Source: Hyaloperonospora brassicae (taxonomy: Eukaryota; Oomycota; Peronosporomycetes; Peronosporales; Peronosporaceae). From it: a stretch of 64,000 nucleotides of DNA. The position numbers and the translations under genes were made by a program. The notes beneath the pieces are model-generated. The model saw only the letters and a list, made by a program, of their open reading frames with translations. It did not search any database and was not told where the DNA came from. Each line of letters starts with the position of its first letter. Positions within the stretch are counted from its first letter, which is position 1. The DNA is taken from contig CANTFL010000014.1 of the NCBI GenBank assembly GCA_947650285.1, positions 153,963 through 217,962 of the forward strand. The letters are read 5' to 3'. Positions 10,377 through 21,263 of this stretch are shown here, piece by piece.

Positions 10377-10839
10377 TATAACGGGACAGGCGCAATACAT
10401 AAAATTCATGCGAAAACGTCAATTATCAAACAATATTCATTTTGTTAATATATAATGACCATGACTCGAGAATAGAGTATGTCGGTAAAATATTTTTCTT
10501 GAGTGTTATATTCTTGGGTGAATCACTCATTAGTTAATGTAGACACTACATCAACCGAATTATCCACCAATCGCTGCTGGAGGCACGCAACGGGTGGCGA
10601 TCAGGAAACCCACATAAGGGATTGAAGTTTAACATAGTTAGATTTAGACAAAGATGATTTATTAAAGTAGCTTAACTATATAAAATACAGTTCTTTTTTC
10701 CCTTAAACACAGCATTCGAGTTCTGTTTTCTTCCTCGCGCTTCCCCACTCCACGTGGAAGTTACTTAGGGAGTACACATCCTTGCGTTCCATTAATACAA
10801 GGTCTTACCAGTCATCTGGCATGACCGTGTCCCGTTACA
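10377..10839 (+). repeat. 3' LTR of GYP1 (type A)
   Basis: It starts TATAACGGGA (TG mutated to TA) and ends CCCGTTACA. It aligns throughout with the 5' LTR outside the TIR insertion and with the solo LTR at 32315-32786. The 5 bp after it (CCGAA) form the target duplication. Confidence 0.88.
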
Positions 10840-13182
10840 CCGAAATCATTGATTTTCACCCGATAATAATTTGTGGCTAAGATGTTGTTGTTTAAGTAAA
10901 GCGACCCAGTTTGATGATGTGCAGTACATTTAGCCTTTTCTAAAAATCTGTCTTCATCTAATTTACAGCGATCTCATGCCAATTGATCTGCGACGGTAGC
11001 GCCCAGCTGACACGACGTAAGCTTTGCGGACGTCTAGCAGTTTTTGGGATCCTACTATAACAAATACCGAGAATTCAGGAAGTCTGAAATCGCATAGGTA
11101 AGTAAAGTGCAATAAACTAGCACATGCTTGTCTGGTGGAGTTTTGCGAAAGGTCTATATAGAATAGACGGCGATGTGTCTATCAAATGATGTATTGAGCG
11201 GCCGTATGATGCTATCAAATTTGAAAAATTATAAGTTGTCTTGTCTCGTAGACGCATTTTGGTGCACTGAAATGGCCTTGATAACGTTACTTTCTAAATA
11301 TGTTGTTGCTGTCGTATGCTGCTAATACCATTGAATATGGGTTTGACAAAATAAAGGACCACCTTCTAAAAAAGTTAAATAGGATCGTTCCGTTCGTCAA
11401 CTAATGTAAATAAATGTTGTTACTGCAAGTGCCGGCATCGTGTGCTGTCGCTTTGGTTTGTCATATAATGCGAATTTGGACCGTGCGGTTGCCACAGTGT
11501 AACATTATTGTGCTTTATAAGCGTCCAAAAACCAATGGTAATGATACATCAATACACCTTAAAATTCCGAACTCGAAAAGGGCCTGATGCTTTCATTTTA
11601 TATTTATAAACATGCAGTAGAACAATATAATCCTTCGTAACATGATCCTCTATTTACTGTCGTGTCTCTACGTAACAGCAAACGTTCTCATCGAACGATT
11701 GTAACCAGGCGCGACAGGATCAGAAAAGAATAGACTAATTAATAAAAATCTTGTCATTTTTAGCGTTATTAAATCGCGCTAGCCGTGTTTCTTGGTGCCT
11801 ATGCATATCATATTGCGCCTAATTGGGTCCTTTACTGAGACGTAGAAAAGTATAGATTTGTAGATCATGCAGTATGTTGCGTTGGACAATATTGTCAGGG
11901 TTTCGCGACAGGTATTTTTTGCTACATTCGTGCAGATAGACATTAAGAACATATCAAGTTAAAATGAGGGTGAGCGCAATAGCAATATCCTAAATTTATG
12001 AGGTGGCAGACAACAGTCCAATTTAAAATAATTCAAGTATAGTATAATCGACGTAGTGCCATACTTGATATTAAGTGTCGTAATTTTACTCAATTTTGGT
12101 TTGTTGTTGACCTAATCTTTGCTCTATTGTGTTCTCAAGATCCAACATATTATGTTGCTGAAAATGCGGCAAGTATGATAAAATTTGATGCCGAGGACCA
12201 AGCGTCCTATAGAATATCAGTGGGAATTAAAACTTGCAGTTTTGGCTAAACAGTCGAGATCGGAAGCAGCTCATGTCACAACATGTTGTAGATGTTATTT
12301 TGTTCATAGTGGTGGTCCAATTCCAAGTTGCGGAGCTGCCACAATTATATAGTGGAAGAATAAACGAAAACAAGCGGAGCCGCGGCTAATGTAATGTATC
12401 AAGCTAATAAAGCAGTCGTTCTCGCTCATACTTACCCGAGACATGTTTAAGATCGATGTTAATCAGCTGGCAGAAAGAAACCGTTAAGCAGTGTAATGGA
12501 GTCATTTTTTGCGATGTTACCATAGTAATAATACCTCGTTCGATTGCATGCGGAATTGCTTACCCATGCATTTATACAGTGAGATATGTCATACAGGAAA
12601 GCGTTTGCAAGTCATATAATGTCACTCAAGTCCAGCTAATTGTTGTCGCTATCACCACGATTAGTTGTAATAGCTTAAGCTGCTTTAAATAAATTAGTTT
12701 GCAAACGAGAAAAATTAACTTGAAAATTGTTGATGAAGAAACGCACCAACCCTTTCTTTATAAAATCATTGATTTTATAAAAGCAAATGTGCAATCAAGT
12801 AAAATGTCTTTTTTAATTGGTTTGACGACTCCATGGCAGTCTTTGCACCAGTAGTTTTGATTTAATAGCTACGAAAATGGAAAGTGTATCGTTGACGACA
12901 ACAATAGTACACCTTTGTCGTTTGTAAACAAGGCAGAAATCATTCATTATTGAGATGGATTTAATTATATGATAGTCTAATAGAGAGAGCGATGAATCAG
13001 CACTCGTAGCTATCATGCTGGGTGCTATTGTATCCGTTTTTTTACGAGATATAGCAGTTCGAGGCTTGATACACTCAACTTTATTACCTCCATTAGATCC
13101 TTTTCCCCGGTATTATTCAAACCAGGGCCTACAGACCACCTTCGTAGATACGTTATGCGATAACCGCATGGCTAGAACTGGA
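10840..13182. other. Intergenic, no gene recognised
   Basis: AT-rich sequence with only short open frames and no recognised family. A small palindromic spot at about 12762-12780 (AAATCATTGATTT) is noted without function. Confidence 0.55.
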
Positions 13183-13413
13183 TGTTGAAAGTCACATGAC
13201 ATCCTGTGTTGAAGTTGTGTGGTGTGTCTCAATGGAAGAGGCACATGCAATGAACCGTTTCGCGGACAGGAAAGACTGTTGGGATACATGCGAAGATTTA
13301 TGAGATAGAAGGACGACTCTTCAGAAATAATGGAAAGATCTTCAGACAGTAGGTATCAACCGGACTAACAACGCTAATATATATTCACTTGTTTATTTCC
13401 TCTCTGCGTTGCA
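13183..13413 (+). repeat. 5' LTR of COP1
   Basis: It starts TGTTGAAAGTCACATGACAT and ends CTGCGTTGCA. It matches 18073-18303 almost base for base except for a cluster of differences about 170-190 bp from the start. Confidence 0.9.
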
Positions 13414-13423
13414 GGTCGCTTTT

Positions 13424-13443
13424 CTATGGGATATGAGCCTAAG
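13424..13443 (+). other. Possible primer binding site of COP1
   Basis: Eleven bases after the LTR the sequence reads TATGGGATATGAGCCTAAG. COP2 has GGGTTATGAGCCCAATACTG at the corresponding place (minus strand, 60020-60001). Both resemble the Drosophila copia primer site, which pairs with an internal part of initiator tRNA-Met. The match is partial. Confidence 0.4.
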
Positions 13444-14640
13444 TTCTGCAAACTTGTCGGATGTGTAACAAACGTACACAGATACGACTACTTCCGCTTT
13501 CACGAAAGGAGAGCGATGAAAATGAATCGGTCAACACCGAGCCCAAGAAGGACGAAGACGTGACTGTCCGTGCGTTGCTCTAAAATATGAGCACAAGGCT
13601 CGACGGATTGGAGCTCCAAATTTCGTCAAGTCCAGTCATGATCTCAAGCGATGATCAAGCTCCCGTCCTAATGGTTCTGGACACGCCATCGCATCTTTTC
13701 AGTGCCAGGGAGATTCAAGAATTTGCTCAATATGGTGGATTGCTCGAAGCGTCTTGCTTGACGCTACACGATCTGAATCAAGGAAAAAGTGCACTTGCTG
13801 GTGTGATAATTTCGCTCACGGCAACTTGCACGAACAATTAGCCAGACATCAATTTCGCAGACGCCTCAGACACATCCACGGGTCGATTTCGAACGTTTTC
13901 AGCGTGGTATAGAAAAATTCGGTATGCCTGAATTGCCATTCCGGACATAAAGACGTCGAAGCTAATGATCAAAAGATTTACTGGTGAAGAGCTGTACGTC
14001 GGGTTGGGTAACGGTTTTCGCGAATGGGCATTTTTTCGTTTCTGGAAGCGCTTGAGATGGCGGAAATGGCCACTGGATATCGTTGGGAGGAACGTGTCAA
14101 GGTAAAAAGGTTGTTATAGTACTTGGAAAAAGACTCGACTGCTTCGGACTACTTTCGTCAAAATGTGGCAGCTTGGAGGGCTATTGACCCACATTTGGAG
14201 TACACAATCGAAGAAATGTACAAGATCTTTGCGATTACGGTGACTCATGAGCAAGCATCGGCCCTGTTCATGGAGCAGAAAACCCGTCTCGAATGTGGTC
14301 TCAACACCAATTGTACCTATTATATCTTGCTGTGTCAGTGACTCGAGCGAGCGCAGAATTATCGAAAACATCGTCAATCATGCAGCTCCCAAACACAAAC
14401 ATAGGATGTTTATTATAATTTACCCAAATAGCCATGGCCAAGTCGCACACGCACAAGAACTCATGGCGTGGTCCCAAAAGCTTGATTATGACTAGAAGAA
14501 GGCAAAGTATCTCGATTGCGATGTATTTGCAGCAGTTGGTGAGTCACGGAAGATTAAATGCGTGGCGCGACTGGACACAACACGCGAGACCAGCCTAATC
14601 ATCCCACACACGGAGGGAATCAATTAAAATCAACAAAGAA
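13430..14640 (+). pseudogene. gag: COP1 gag, decayed
   Basis: Several frames read through this part, with open pieces at 13587-13841 and 14123-14495. The content is compatible with a copia gag (FMEQKTRLECG, HAQELMAWSQKL), but no intact zinc knuckle was found. The assignment rests mainly on its place between the 5' LTR and the protease. Confidence 0.5.
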
Positions 14641-14648
14641 AAAGCAAT

Positions 14649-15330
14649 TTGCCTTGGCCGTGGCCAGCCTTAGTAAAGCTGCAAAGGCATGTGCCGACAT
14701 TGGATCCGGTCATGGACTCTGGGGCTAGGCTCCACATCGTGAGAGATGAATCGCTGCTTCACGATGCTGTTGATTGCAATGATCAGGATGGACTTACACT
14801 TCCAAATGATGAAACACTTCTCGTGACTAAAATTGGCTAAGTCACATTTGAGATAAAAGTCGATGATAAAGTTCACAAGGTCACTCTTTCTGAAGTCTAC
14901 TACGCGCCATCTCCGATCAAGGATCTACGTCTCATCTCATATGGTCGCCTGAAGAAACTTGGTTGCCAGTTCGTCGGCGGTGCTACTAACGGTGGCAGAA
15001 TCGAGAAGGCTGTCCAAGTTGTAATTGAATTTCAGTCGGCAAAAAACGTGTGTATGTTTACTACTAAGCCGCGCGACAGGAAGCCCATGACTGAAAAATT
15101 GCTCCAAGAGATGGTACTTACTGCCATTAACGAATATGGGGGAGATCCTCAACCAAACACGGGCACGGTCATGCAATTTCACGCGCTTCTAGGCGATCTT
15201 TTGTTCGACTCTATCGAGCGCATGTCTAAGGAACCAGATTCGGGCATTAACATCACCTACCACAACCGCTTTGAATTCGTCACCTGTTCTCAAGGTATAG
15301 GTAACCGTACTGCTCAACCGCAGTAAGAAT
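14649..15330 (+). pseudogene. pol: COP1 protease and pre-integrase region
   Basis: The frame at 14649-14840 encodes MDSGARLHIVRDESLL: the Asp-Ser-Gly-Ala catalytic loop followed by His, as in copia proteases. It continues to LLVTKIG, then a stop, then LSEVYYAPSPIKDLRLISYG in the next segment, the conserved region after the protease. Frameshifts and stops are frequent. Confidence 0.7.
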
Positions 15331-16145
15331 CAGGACAACACCCCTCGATTGAAATGATAGGAGGATTAACCTACAGCGACCTCAAAGGGCCCCATCACGT
15401 CAAAAGACAAGCATCGGAAAAAATACATGGAAACGTTCATTGACTTCAAACCCAAATTACGTTCGAGTTTTTGCAGAGACAAACAAGAATCAAGTGGCGG
15501 CCAAGTTTCAAGACTTTGTTGCTAGGTTTGAAGCTGAGTTTGAATGTCGAGTGCGCGTTCTGCGCAGAATGGCGGCGGTGAGTTCGATACTTTATTGGTG
15601 GATCTCTTCTGCAAACAATCTGGAATCAAACGGCAGACAAATGAAGCTGGTACGACTCAATCCAATGGTAAGGCGGAAAGAATGAATCACACAATTTTTA
15701 AATGGTCCGGTGTATGCTCTTTGCATCCGATATACCACTTACTCATTGTAGCGACGCTGTTGAGGACGCTACCTTCATTTTAAATCGAAGTCCCACGCGT
15801 GCCAACGTTAAGCGAGATTCCCCGCTGGAGGTTCTCACTGGCAAAGTTCACAGACTACAGTACTTCGTTGTGTTTGTATCACCTTGCCAGTTTTGGCGCG
15901 GCCCTTTCAAAAAGGGTCTCAAAGCCCATACATTCAGCGGATATATTCTGGGCAAGGTTGAAGGGACTAAGGGTTACAAGGCGTTACTCCGTGATGACAG
16001 TTCGATTGTCACAACGCGTCATGTCACGAACATCGAGAAGCTTGATTTTTCTATAAACAAGCTCACCGCCGATGCACTTCTATGCGAGGACGACGCTGAT
16101 ATGACATCTATCGCGACGTCTCGCTCCCGAAATGCTCAATAGAAA
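15331..16145 (+). pseudogene. pol: COP1 integrase core
   Basis: Decayed core: TYSDLKGP near 15370, a frame with SNGKAERMNH (the Glu-containing copia signature NGxAER) near 15660-15690, then DATFILNRSPTRAN, SPLEVLTGKVH and FSGYILGKVEGTKGYKAL at 15760-15990. These are standard landmarks of the C-terminal half of copia integrases. Two frameshifts separate the pieces. Confidence 0.78.
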
Positions 16146-16559
16146 CAAGGCGCGACGCGGAAGGAGGTTACTCAAGCGAACAAAACAAATCACAACAATA
16201 ATACGCCAAAGACCCCGCAACTCTTGTCGAAAGGTGTGCGCAGATCGACCAGGGCAAAAATGATGTCCCGAAGGTAGGCAGAAGCTGACGGTGACGATGC
16301 CTTTGACGCACAAAAGTGTCTGCAGTCATCAAATTATATTCGCCGATAATTTCCGCTTCATAACTTGACCAACAAACACCGTCCCAATTGGCATTCGCGG
16401 TATTGCCTACATCGACCAAGAATAAGCGCCTGGTCGATGAGCCTGACCCGTTTAGTTATGGCCAAGGACGACGCAGCGTGAACAATTAGTTGTGGAAGGC
16501 CGCTGAGCAGGAAGAATTGCATTCGCCAGCAACACACAAGACTTGGAACATCTTCGTCC

Positions 16560-17160
16560 GTCCTCAAAGTGCCAGACCACTACCAACCAAGTGAGTTTAC
16601 AAGACAAAACTACTTGGAAATGGTGACATCGATAAAATTAAGGCAATACTTGTGAGTCGCGGCGATTTACAGATTAAGGGCGAAAGTTACATGATAACGT
16701 GATCGCCTGTCATTTCGATGAACAGTATTCGCATCATCGTCATATTCTCGCTTTTTTGGCGCGTACCAGCAAGACATTGCGACGTTCCCAGTGCTAATGT
16801 CAAGGTATCACTCGAAGAAGACTATACGATTTTTTTTCAGATTCGGATCGGTACGCTCATTTCCGATTCAACACTTTCGAAATTTGGTGTTGACAGCGTT
16901 TAGGATTTTGCGTTGGAACTGGAACGCGGCAATTATGGACTCAAGTAGTCTGGGCTCCTTTGAAATGGGTTACTAGTGTCCACACTGTTCAACATTGGTT
17001 TTTATCAATGCATCACTCACTCTTGCGTCTCTACAACGTAGATGGGAATGAGACGGTGCTATTGGGCGTGTACGTGGACGATATTATCGTCACGGGTACA
17101 ACGACCTATGTGGTGGATCGTTTTTTTGTGGAAATGAACGTGCTTTAGTTGAAAGGAATT
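16560..17160 (+). pseudogene. pol: COP1 reverse transcriptase
   Basis: The best preserved part encodes ETVLLGVYVDDIIVTGTT at about 17050-17105, with the copia catalytic box Tyr-Val-Asp-Asp. Upstream fragments around 16590-16700 and 16800-16970 are colinear with an RT but broken by many stops. Confidence 0.78.
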
Positions 17161-17960
17161 GGCGCTATTTATAAGTTCCTGGGCATGCATTTCCTCCATT
17201 GCTGTAATGGGAGCGTCAAAATTGATCAAGAACAAACAATTGTTGAGATGCTCGACAAGCACGATATTTCTAATTTTATTGGTGTTCGTGTTCCTATTGG
17301 TGTTACAGAACATTTCAACTCGGAGGACCAGACATTGCTGCCAGCAGAATGCACCACACTCCTTAAGAAAGCGACCATTAAAGAGTTTCAATCGCGGTCT
17401 GGTTGCCTATTATGGCTCACGCGCTGCACGCGTCCGGACGTTGCGTATGCAGTCCACAATATTACTCGGCGTTGCCCTGCACCGACTCTTGGTGATTGAA
17501 AGCTTGCGAAGCGCGTTGCCCGTTACTTCAGTGGTACGCGCTCGAAATTTCTGCATATGAAACACGACGACGGTCCGAAGTTCCTTCTTCGACTTGTGTC
17601 ATATACTGACGCAGACTTTGCGGGAGATGTGGACGATATAAAGTCTATAAGCGCTGGCATCCCGTTTGTCAATATTATAATTGCTGGGCGGCACTGCCGC
17701 AAACAAATAGCAGTGACTTTATAGACTGCAGAATCCGATTTTGTGTCTGCTGCGGCTGGTGGCGTGGATAATTGGGGGTCAAGAATCTAACGCTAGAAAC
17801 CAGAATGCAAGTCAAGACACCTGTCGTCCTGCGCATCGACAACAAAGAAGCAACTTAACAAATTGACAACGAGGCAGCGTCTGCAAACGAGAGACGTGCT
17901 TACATCAGGATTTAATATCACGCGGCCACGCTGAAAAATTAAAGATGAAGACGGAGTTTG
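17149..17960 (+). pseudogene. pol: COP1 RT thumb and RNase H
   Basis: An open frame at 17149-17499 encodes YKFLGMHFLHC and later SGCLLWLTRCTRPDVAYAVH, the copia signature after the RT palm. After a stop the RNase H follows with SYTDADFAGDVDDIKSIS and TAESDFVSAA, carrying the catalytic Asp and Glu positions. A short decayed tail reaches the 3' LTR. Confidence 0.82.
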
Positions 17961-18072
17961 CAGGCACGAAAGATATGGTTGATATTTGTCTGACGAAGCC
18001 TATCCCAGCACCCCGACTTCAAGAGTTGTTCGACGCGATCGGTTTAGTGCTTATTCACTGAGACGAGAGTAG

Positions 18073-18303
18073 CGTTGAAAGTCACATGACATCCTGTGTT
18101 GAAGTTGTGTGGTGTGTCTCAATGGAAGAGGCACATGCAATGAACCGTTTCGCGCACAGGAAAGACTGTTGGGATACATGCGAAGATTTATGAGATAGAA
18201 GGACGACTCTTCAGAAATAATGGAAAGCTTTAAAGGCAATATGTATCAACCGGACTAACAAGTCTAATATATATTCACTTGTTTATTTCCTCTCTGCGTT
18301 GCA
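18073..18303 (+). repeat. 3' LTR of COP1
   Basis: It starts CGTTGAAAGTCACATGACAT (first T mutated to C) and ends CTGCGTTGCA. It differs from the 5' LTR by roughly 13 bases, most of them in one short cluster. Confidence 0.88.
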
Positions 18304-20048
18304 CGTCTCTTTATAATACTGGCAACATAATTAGAAGATTTATATCACACACTAATCGGCTTGTGTTATAAGTTACTGCGGTGCGTAAACAACTCTATTT
18401 ACCGCTCATTGAATGTTGCGTAAGAAAATAAAACTGAGTTAGATATTCTCTAAGGTTGATCGGAAACTGGGCGCTCTCCGAATATAACGCTTAACGGTTG
18501 CAAATTGCACAATAACTGCCTGGTGGGATCCTTTTGTTACATAAAGTACGGGAACCGGTCTAACGAAAATCATTTCTATTTAACTGAATCTTGTTGTTGC
18601 GAGCGCCACGTTAATGATTGGAACGCCGCTTTCATTGGCCTCGTCTTTCTTTTAACTTGTGTCACAATCGCTTTCTGGGGTAGCTCTGGGCGAGAAAAGT
18701 TGTTATTTTTGATATGATGAAGCATGATAATGATTGACACATATTCTCAGGTATGCAAATTTTGAGCTCATCTTTATCTTCAGCTCTAGCTCGATTTCTG
18801 CATCCGCAAGCTCTATCGAGCCAACTGTGTTCCTTCCTTTTATCAACATTTTGAGGAGACAGGAGACGGTCCGTATGGCGGTCTATGGTGGTAGTACACG
18901 GGCAAACGGCAGCCATCATAATCTGATTCCGGACAGATGATACCCACCGGTGCACAGCAGTTAGTTCGTCGATCTTGCAATGCTGCCCATACTTCATGCT
19001 CTTCATAGCCATTTTGTTACCGCTGACTGTAATGACGATTGCACCGCTTAACTACTAAGGCTATTTCGACATATGTCGATTCTGGTTGTTTTGCCTTTTT
19101 CGTAACGAGCCATCGCGAAATTTTAGGTCGTCTGTGATATTTGGCTAAACTGTGTATTATCTATAGGTCGGCATTGTGCTGCATTTGCTGACATTACAGC
19201 ATTCGCATAAACCAAAATACAAGGATAGAAGCGAGGAACGCGTCTCGCACGATTCTACGGCTAAATAAGATATTTTGGACCTGCGGACAAAGTGCCATAT
19301 CTTCAGTCTAAGTAAAGCAACTTTGCGGTTGGTCTTGTTCTGCCCTGTTCCCTTTTATTTGTTGTGATGAATTCGTAATGGCCCAATTTTAGTTATTTCA
19401 TTATCTGAATGCAATGCAATAAATTAACGCCGCAAAATTTTTGTTTATAACTCCCGCAAAGGTAATGGAATTACTGTGCACCGCCCCCATACCGTCATGG
19501 AGGATACGAACCTTAAACCATTTAAAGCTTATTAACGACAAAGCACATCCTGATGTTAAGCCGCTCAGGAACTTCGTGAGTTTGAGAAGTGTAGGTCTGA
19601 AGGCGAAAGAATCGAAAAAGCACACTTTGTCACGTGATGACAACGGTCTTCGTCGAGTCCGGTTCTTCTTTAAAGCATTATTATTCAATGCGAGCCCTGC
19701 ACCTTCAAGGCGTCAAGTGCGCCATCTTCTTTCACACGTAATTGCCTCCAGCCAGCAGCCCAGCCATAAGTGAGCTAGGCGCACGTATGTTTCTCTTGGT
19801 TTGCACGAATAGCAAAGTCTAAGGGTCAGAAACCCATTAGCGTATGTTCGTCGCTTGTGCCGACAGGAATTGCAGGTAGTCATTAATCTCGTTCATGTGC
19901 TTACACACGACCTCAGACATTAATGCATAGCTTTGTACCACGTGTCACGACGATGTTTGCGGTTTGGCCGAAATCATCATCGATCGTAAAAAGGGCCGGA
20001 CAAACTGGCAGTCCTCGAATCGCACCCTCACGTACAACTCTCTCCACA
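18304..20048. other. Intergenic, upstream of the C2-like gene
   Basis: No recognisable gene. A 110-codon open frame at 19441-19773 (+) is overlapped by a comparable frame on the other strand and shows no domain, secretion signal or effector motif; it is probably fortuitous. Promoter elements for the downstream gene could not be assigned with confidence. Confidence 0.5.
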
Positions 20049-21263
20049 ATGGCGCCAGTCTTCGACACGAACAAGCGCCGGTACAAACTCGTGCTGCGCA
20101 TCCAATGTGCGCAAGAGCTGCAGCACTCGTCATCCCACGGAGCGTACTGTAAACTCTACGTCGGCCCCACGGTTCATACCGACGGCACGTACAAGGCCGC
20201 GCGAGCGGCCAACACGGACGCGACACCGTCCACAACGAGCGACGACGTCAGTGACCCCAACAGTAGCAGTGCCAACGACGTGCGGCAGCTGCACGTTCGA
20301 CGCACGCGCACGCAGCTGCCGCAGCACGCGAAGGCCCCACGTGAGACCGTGTGGAACGAGGTGTTTGTCGTACCTCTTCGACGGGACGTGGCAGTCGCGC
20401 GTCAGATCGTGAGCATCCGCGTAAAGAGTCAGCACGTCTTCTTCTGCCCTGTGATTGGCGTCTGTGCCATTTCGCTGGCCCATTTATGTCCCAACGAGCG
20501 CCTCGAGCAGTGGGTACCGCTGGAAAAAGGCTCGAAACCTGCTGGCCGCCTCCGGGTGATGGTGGTCGTGATTCCATTGGTCGACCCGAAAGGCCGCCGC
20601 GGGCGACGCCATGAGCCGAATCCAGATGTGGTGGCGGCGCGAGCCGCGTGCATCGAAGCCGATGCAGCAGTCGAGCGATTGGTGCAAACTCAGTTACAGC
20701 GGCAACGGGAGCGTCGTCAGAAGAGAGTGGAGCCATGTTCGTCGACTCGACGGGGTGGTGATAGTGACGGGGACCGGATTATGGACAATCAACAAGTGGA
20801 AGACGATGGAATGGTGTTTCGAAGCAACGTGGGACAAGCAAAGATCCGGGAGCATCGACACAAGCGCGGCGACCTTGAGACGTGGCCGCCATTACCGAAT
20901 CTCTCGATGCCGAATCTATTGCCGCCACTTGGCACGCGTGGTGCAATGGTGGACAGTGATAGTTCGATCTCGAACTATAGTGATTGGAGTGCGTCGGGTA
21001 AACTGCCGTCCGATCAAAACGACGATCGTGAAGTTCTGTCCACGATGGTGGAGTACGAACAACGACTTGACAGGAAACTGCTACAAGTGCGGAAAGAGAT
21101 GGCAAGACTCCGCAAACTTAAGTCTCAGCTGAAACAGTATCTTCCGGACCTGCAGATGGACTCGGATTCGGACGACTCGATGGACTATGACGACGAGGAG
21201 GAGGAGGCAGAGATGCTGTTATCATGTTCATCGCTGACAATGATCTCGTCGTCGTCAGAGTGA
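20049..21263 (+). CDS. C2-domain-like protein with C-terminal coiled coil and acidic tail
   Basis: A 404-residue intron-less frame. The ATG at 20049 (MAPVFDTNKRRYKL) is preferred over one 126 bp upstream because the C2-like fold starts right after it and the extra 42 residues look non-coding. Residues 10-170 follow a C2 pattern: a first strand YKLVLRIQCAQEL, an exit strand ETVWNEVFVVPL, then a strand ending FFCPVIGVCAISL and the final strand GRLRVMVVVIPL. A low-complexity loop (about residues 45-90) is inserted in the domain. C2 domains usually bind phospholipid membranes, often with calcium; the calcium-binding aspartates are not clearly visible. Residues 331-368 form a probable coiled coil (EYEQRLDRKLLQVRKEMARL) followed by an Asp/Glu-rich segment and a Ser-rich end. 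No signal peptide or membrane segment. It is isolated from other genes. The exact role is unknown. Confidence 0.8.
   Translation: MAPVFDTNKRRYKLVLRIQCAQELQHSSSHGAYCKLYVGPTVHTDGTYKAARAANTDATPSTTSDDVSDPNSSSANDVRQLHVRRTRTQLPQHAKAPRETVWNEVFVVPLRRDVAVARQIVSIRVKSQHVFFCPVIGVCAISLAHLCPNERLEQWVPLEKGSKPAGRLRVMVVVIPLVDPKGRRGRRHEPNPDVVAARAACIEADAAVERLVQTQLQRQRERRQKRVEPCSSTRRGGDSDGDRIMDNQQVEDDGMVFRSNVGQAKIREHRHKRGDLETWPPLPNLSMPNLLPPLGTRGAMVDSDSSISNYSDWSASGKLPSDQNDDREVLSTMVEYEQRLDRKLLQVRKEMARLRKLKSQLKQYLPDLQMDSDSDDSMDYDDEEEEAEMLLSCSSLTMISSSSE

Larger units (their letters stand above)
1570..10839 (+). mobile_element. GYP1: Ty3/gypsy chromodomain LTR retrotransposon, complete but decayed
   Basis: The element has two LTRs of about 463 bp (1570-3046 with an insertion, and 10377-10839). 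The flanking 5-bp duplication is CCTAA at 1565-1569 and CCGAA at 10840-10844 (one mismatch). Domains in order on + are gag with zinc knuckle, aspartic protease, reverse transcriptase, RNase H, integrase, an acidic spacer and a chromodomain, the order expected of Ty3/gypsy chromoviruses. Every domain carries stops or frameshifts, and the second catalytic Asp of integrase is lost, so it is not autonomous. By eye the LTRs are about 90% alike, so this is not a recent insertion. GYP2 at 33362-40835 is the same family with diverged LTRs. Confidence 0.9.
13183..18303 (+). mobile_element. COP1: Ty1/copia LTR retrotransposon, decayed coding region
   Basis: Two 231-bp LTRs (13183-13413 and 18073-18303) enclose copia-ordered domains on +: gag, protease, integrase, reverse transcriptase, RNase H. 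Integrase before RT is diagnostic of Ty1/copia. The LTRs are about 94% alike with differences clustered in one stretch, yet the interior has many stops and frameshifts. No target duplication was found (CTGGA before, CGTCT after). Confidence 0.88.

Noticed and set aside
19441..19773. Secreted RXLR-type effector
   Set aside because: No signal peptide and no RxLR or EER motif in a suitable place; both strands are open to a similar extent.
19923..20048. Upstream start for the C2-like gene
   Set aside because: The 42 extra residues look unlike protein, and the fold begins right after the ATG at 20049.
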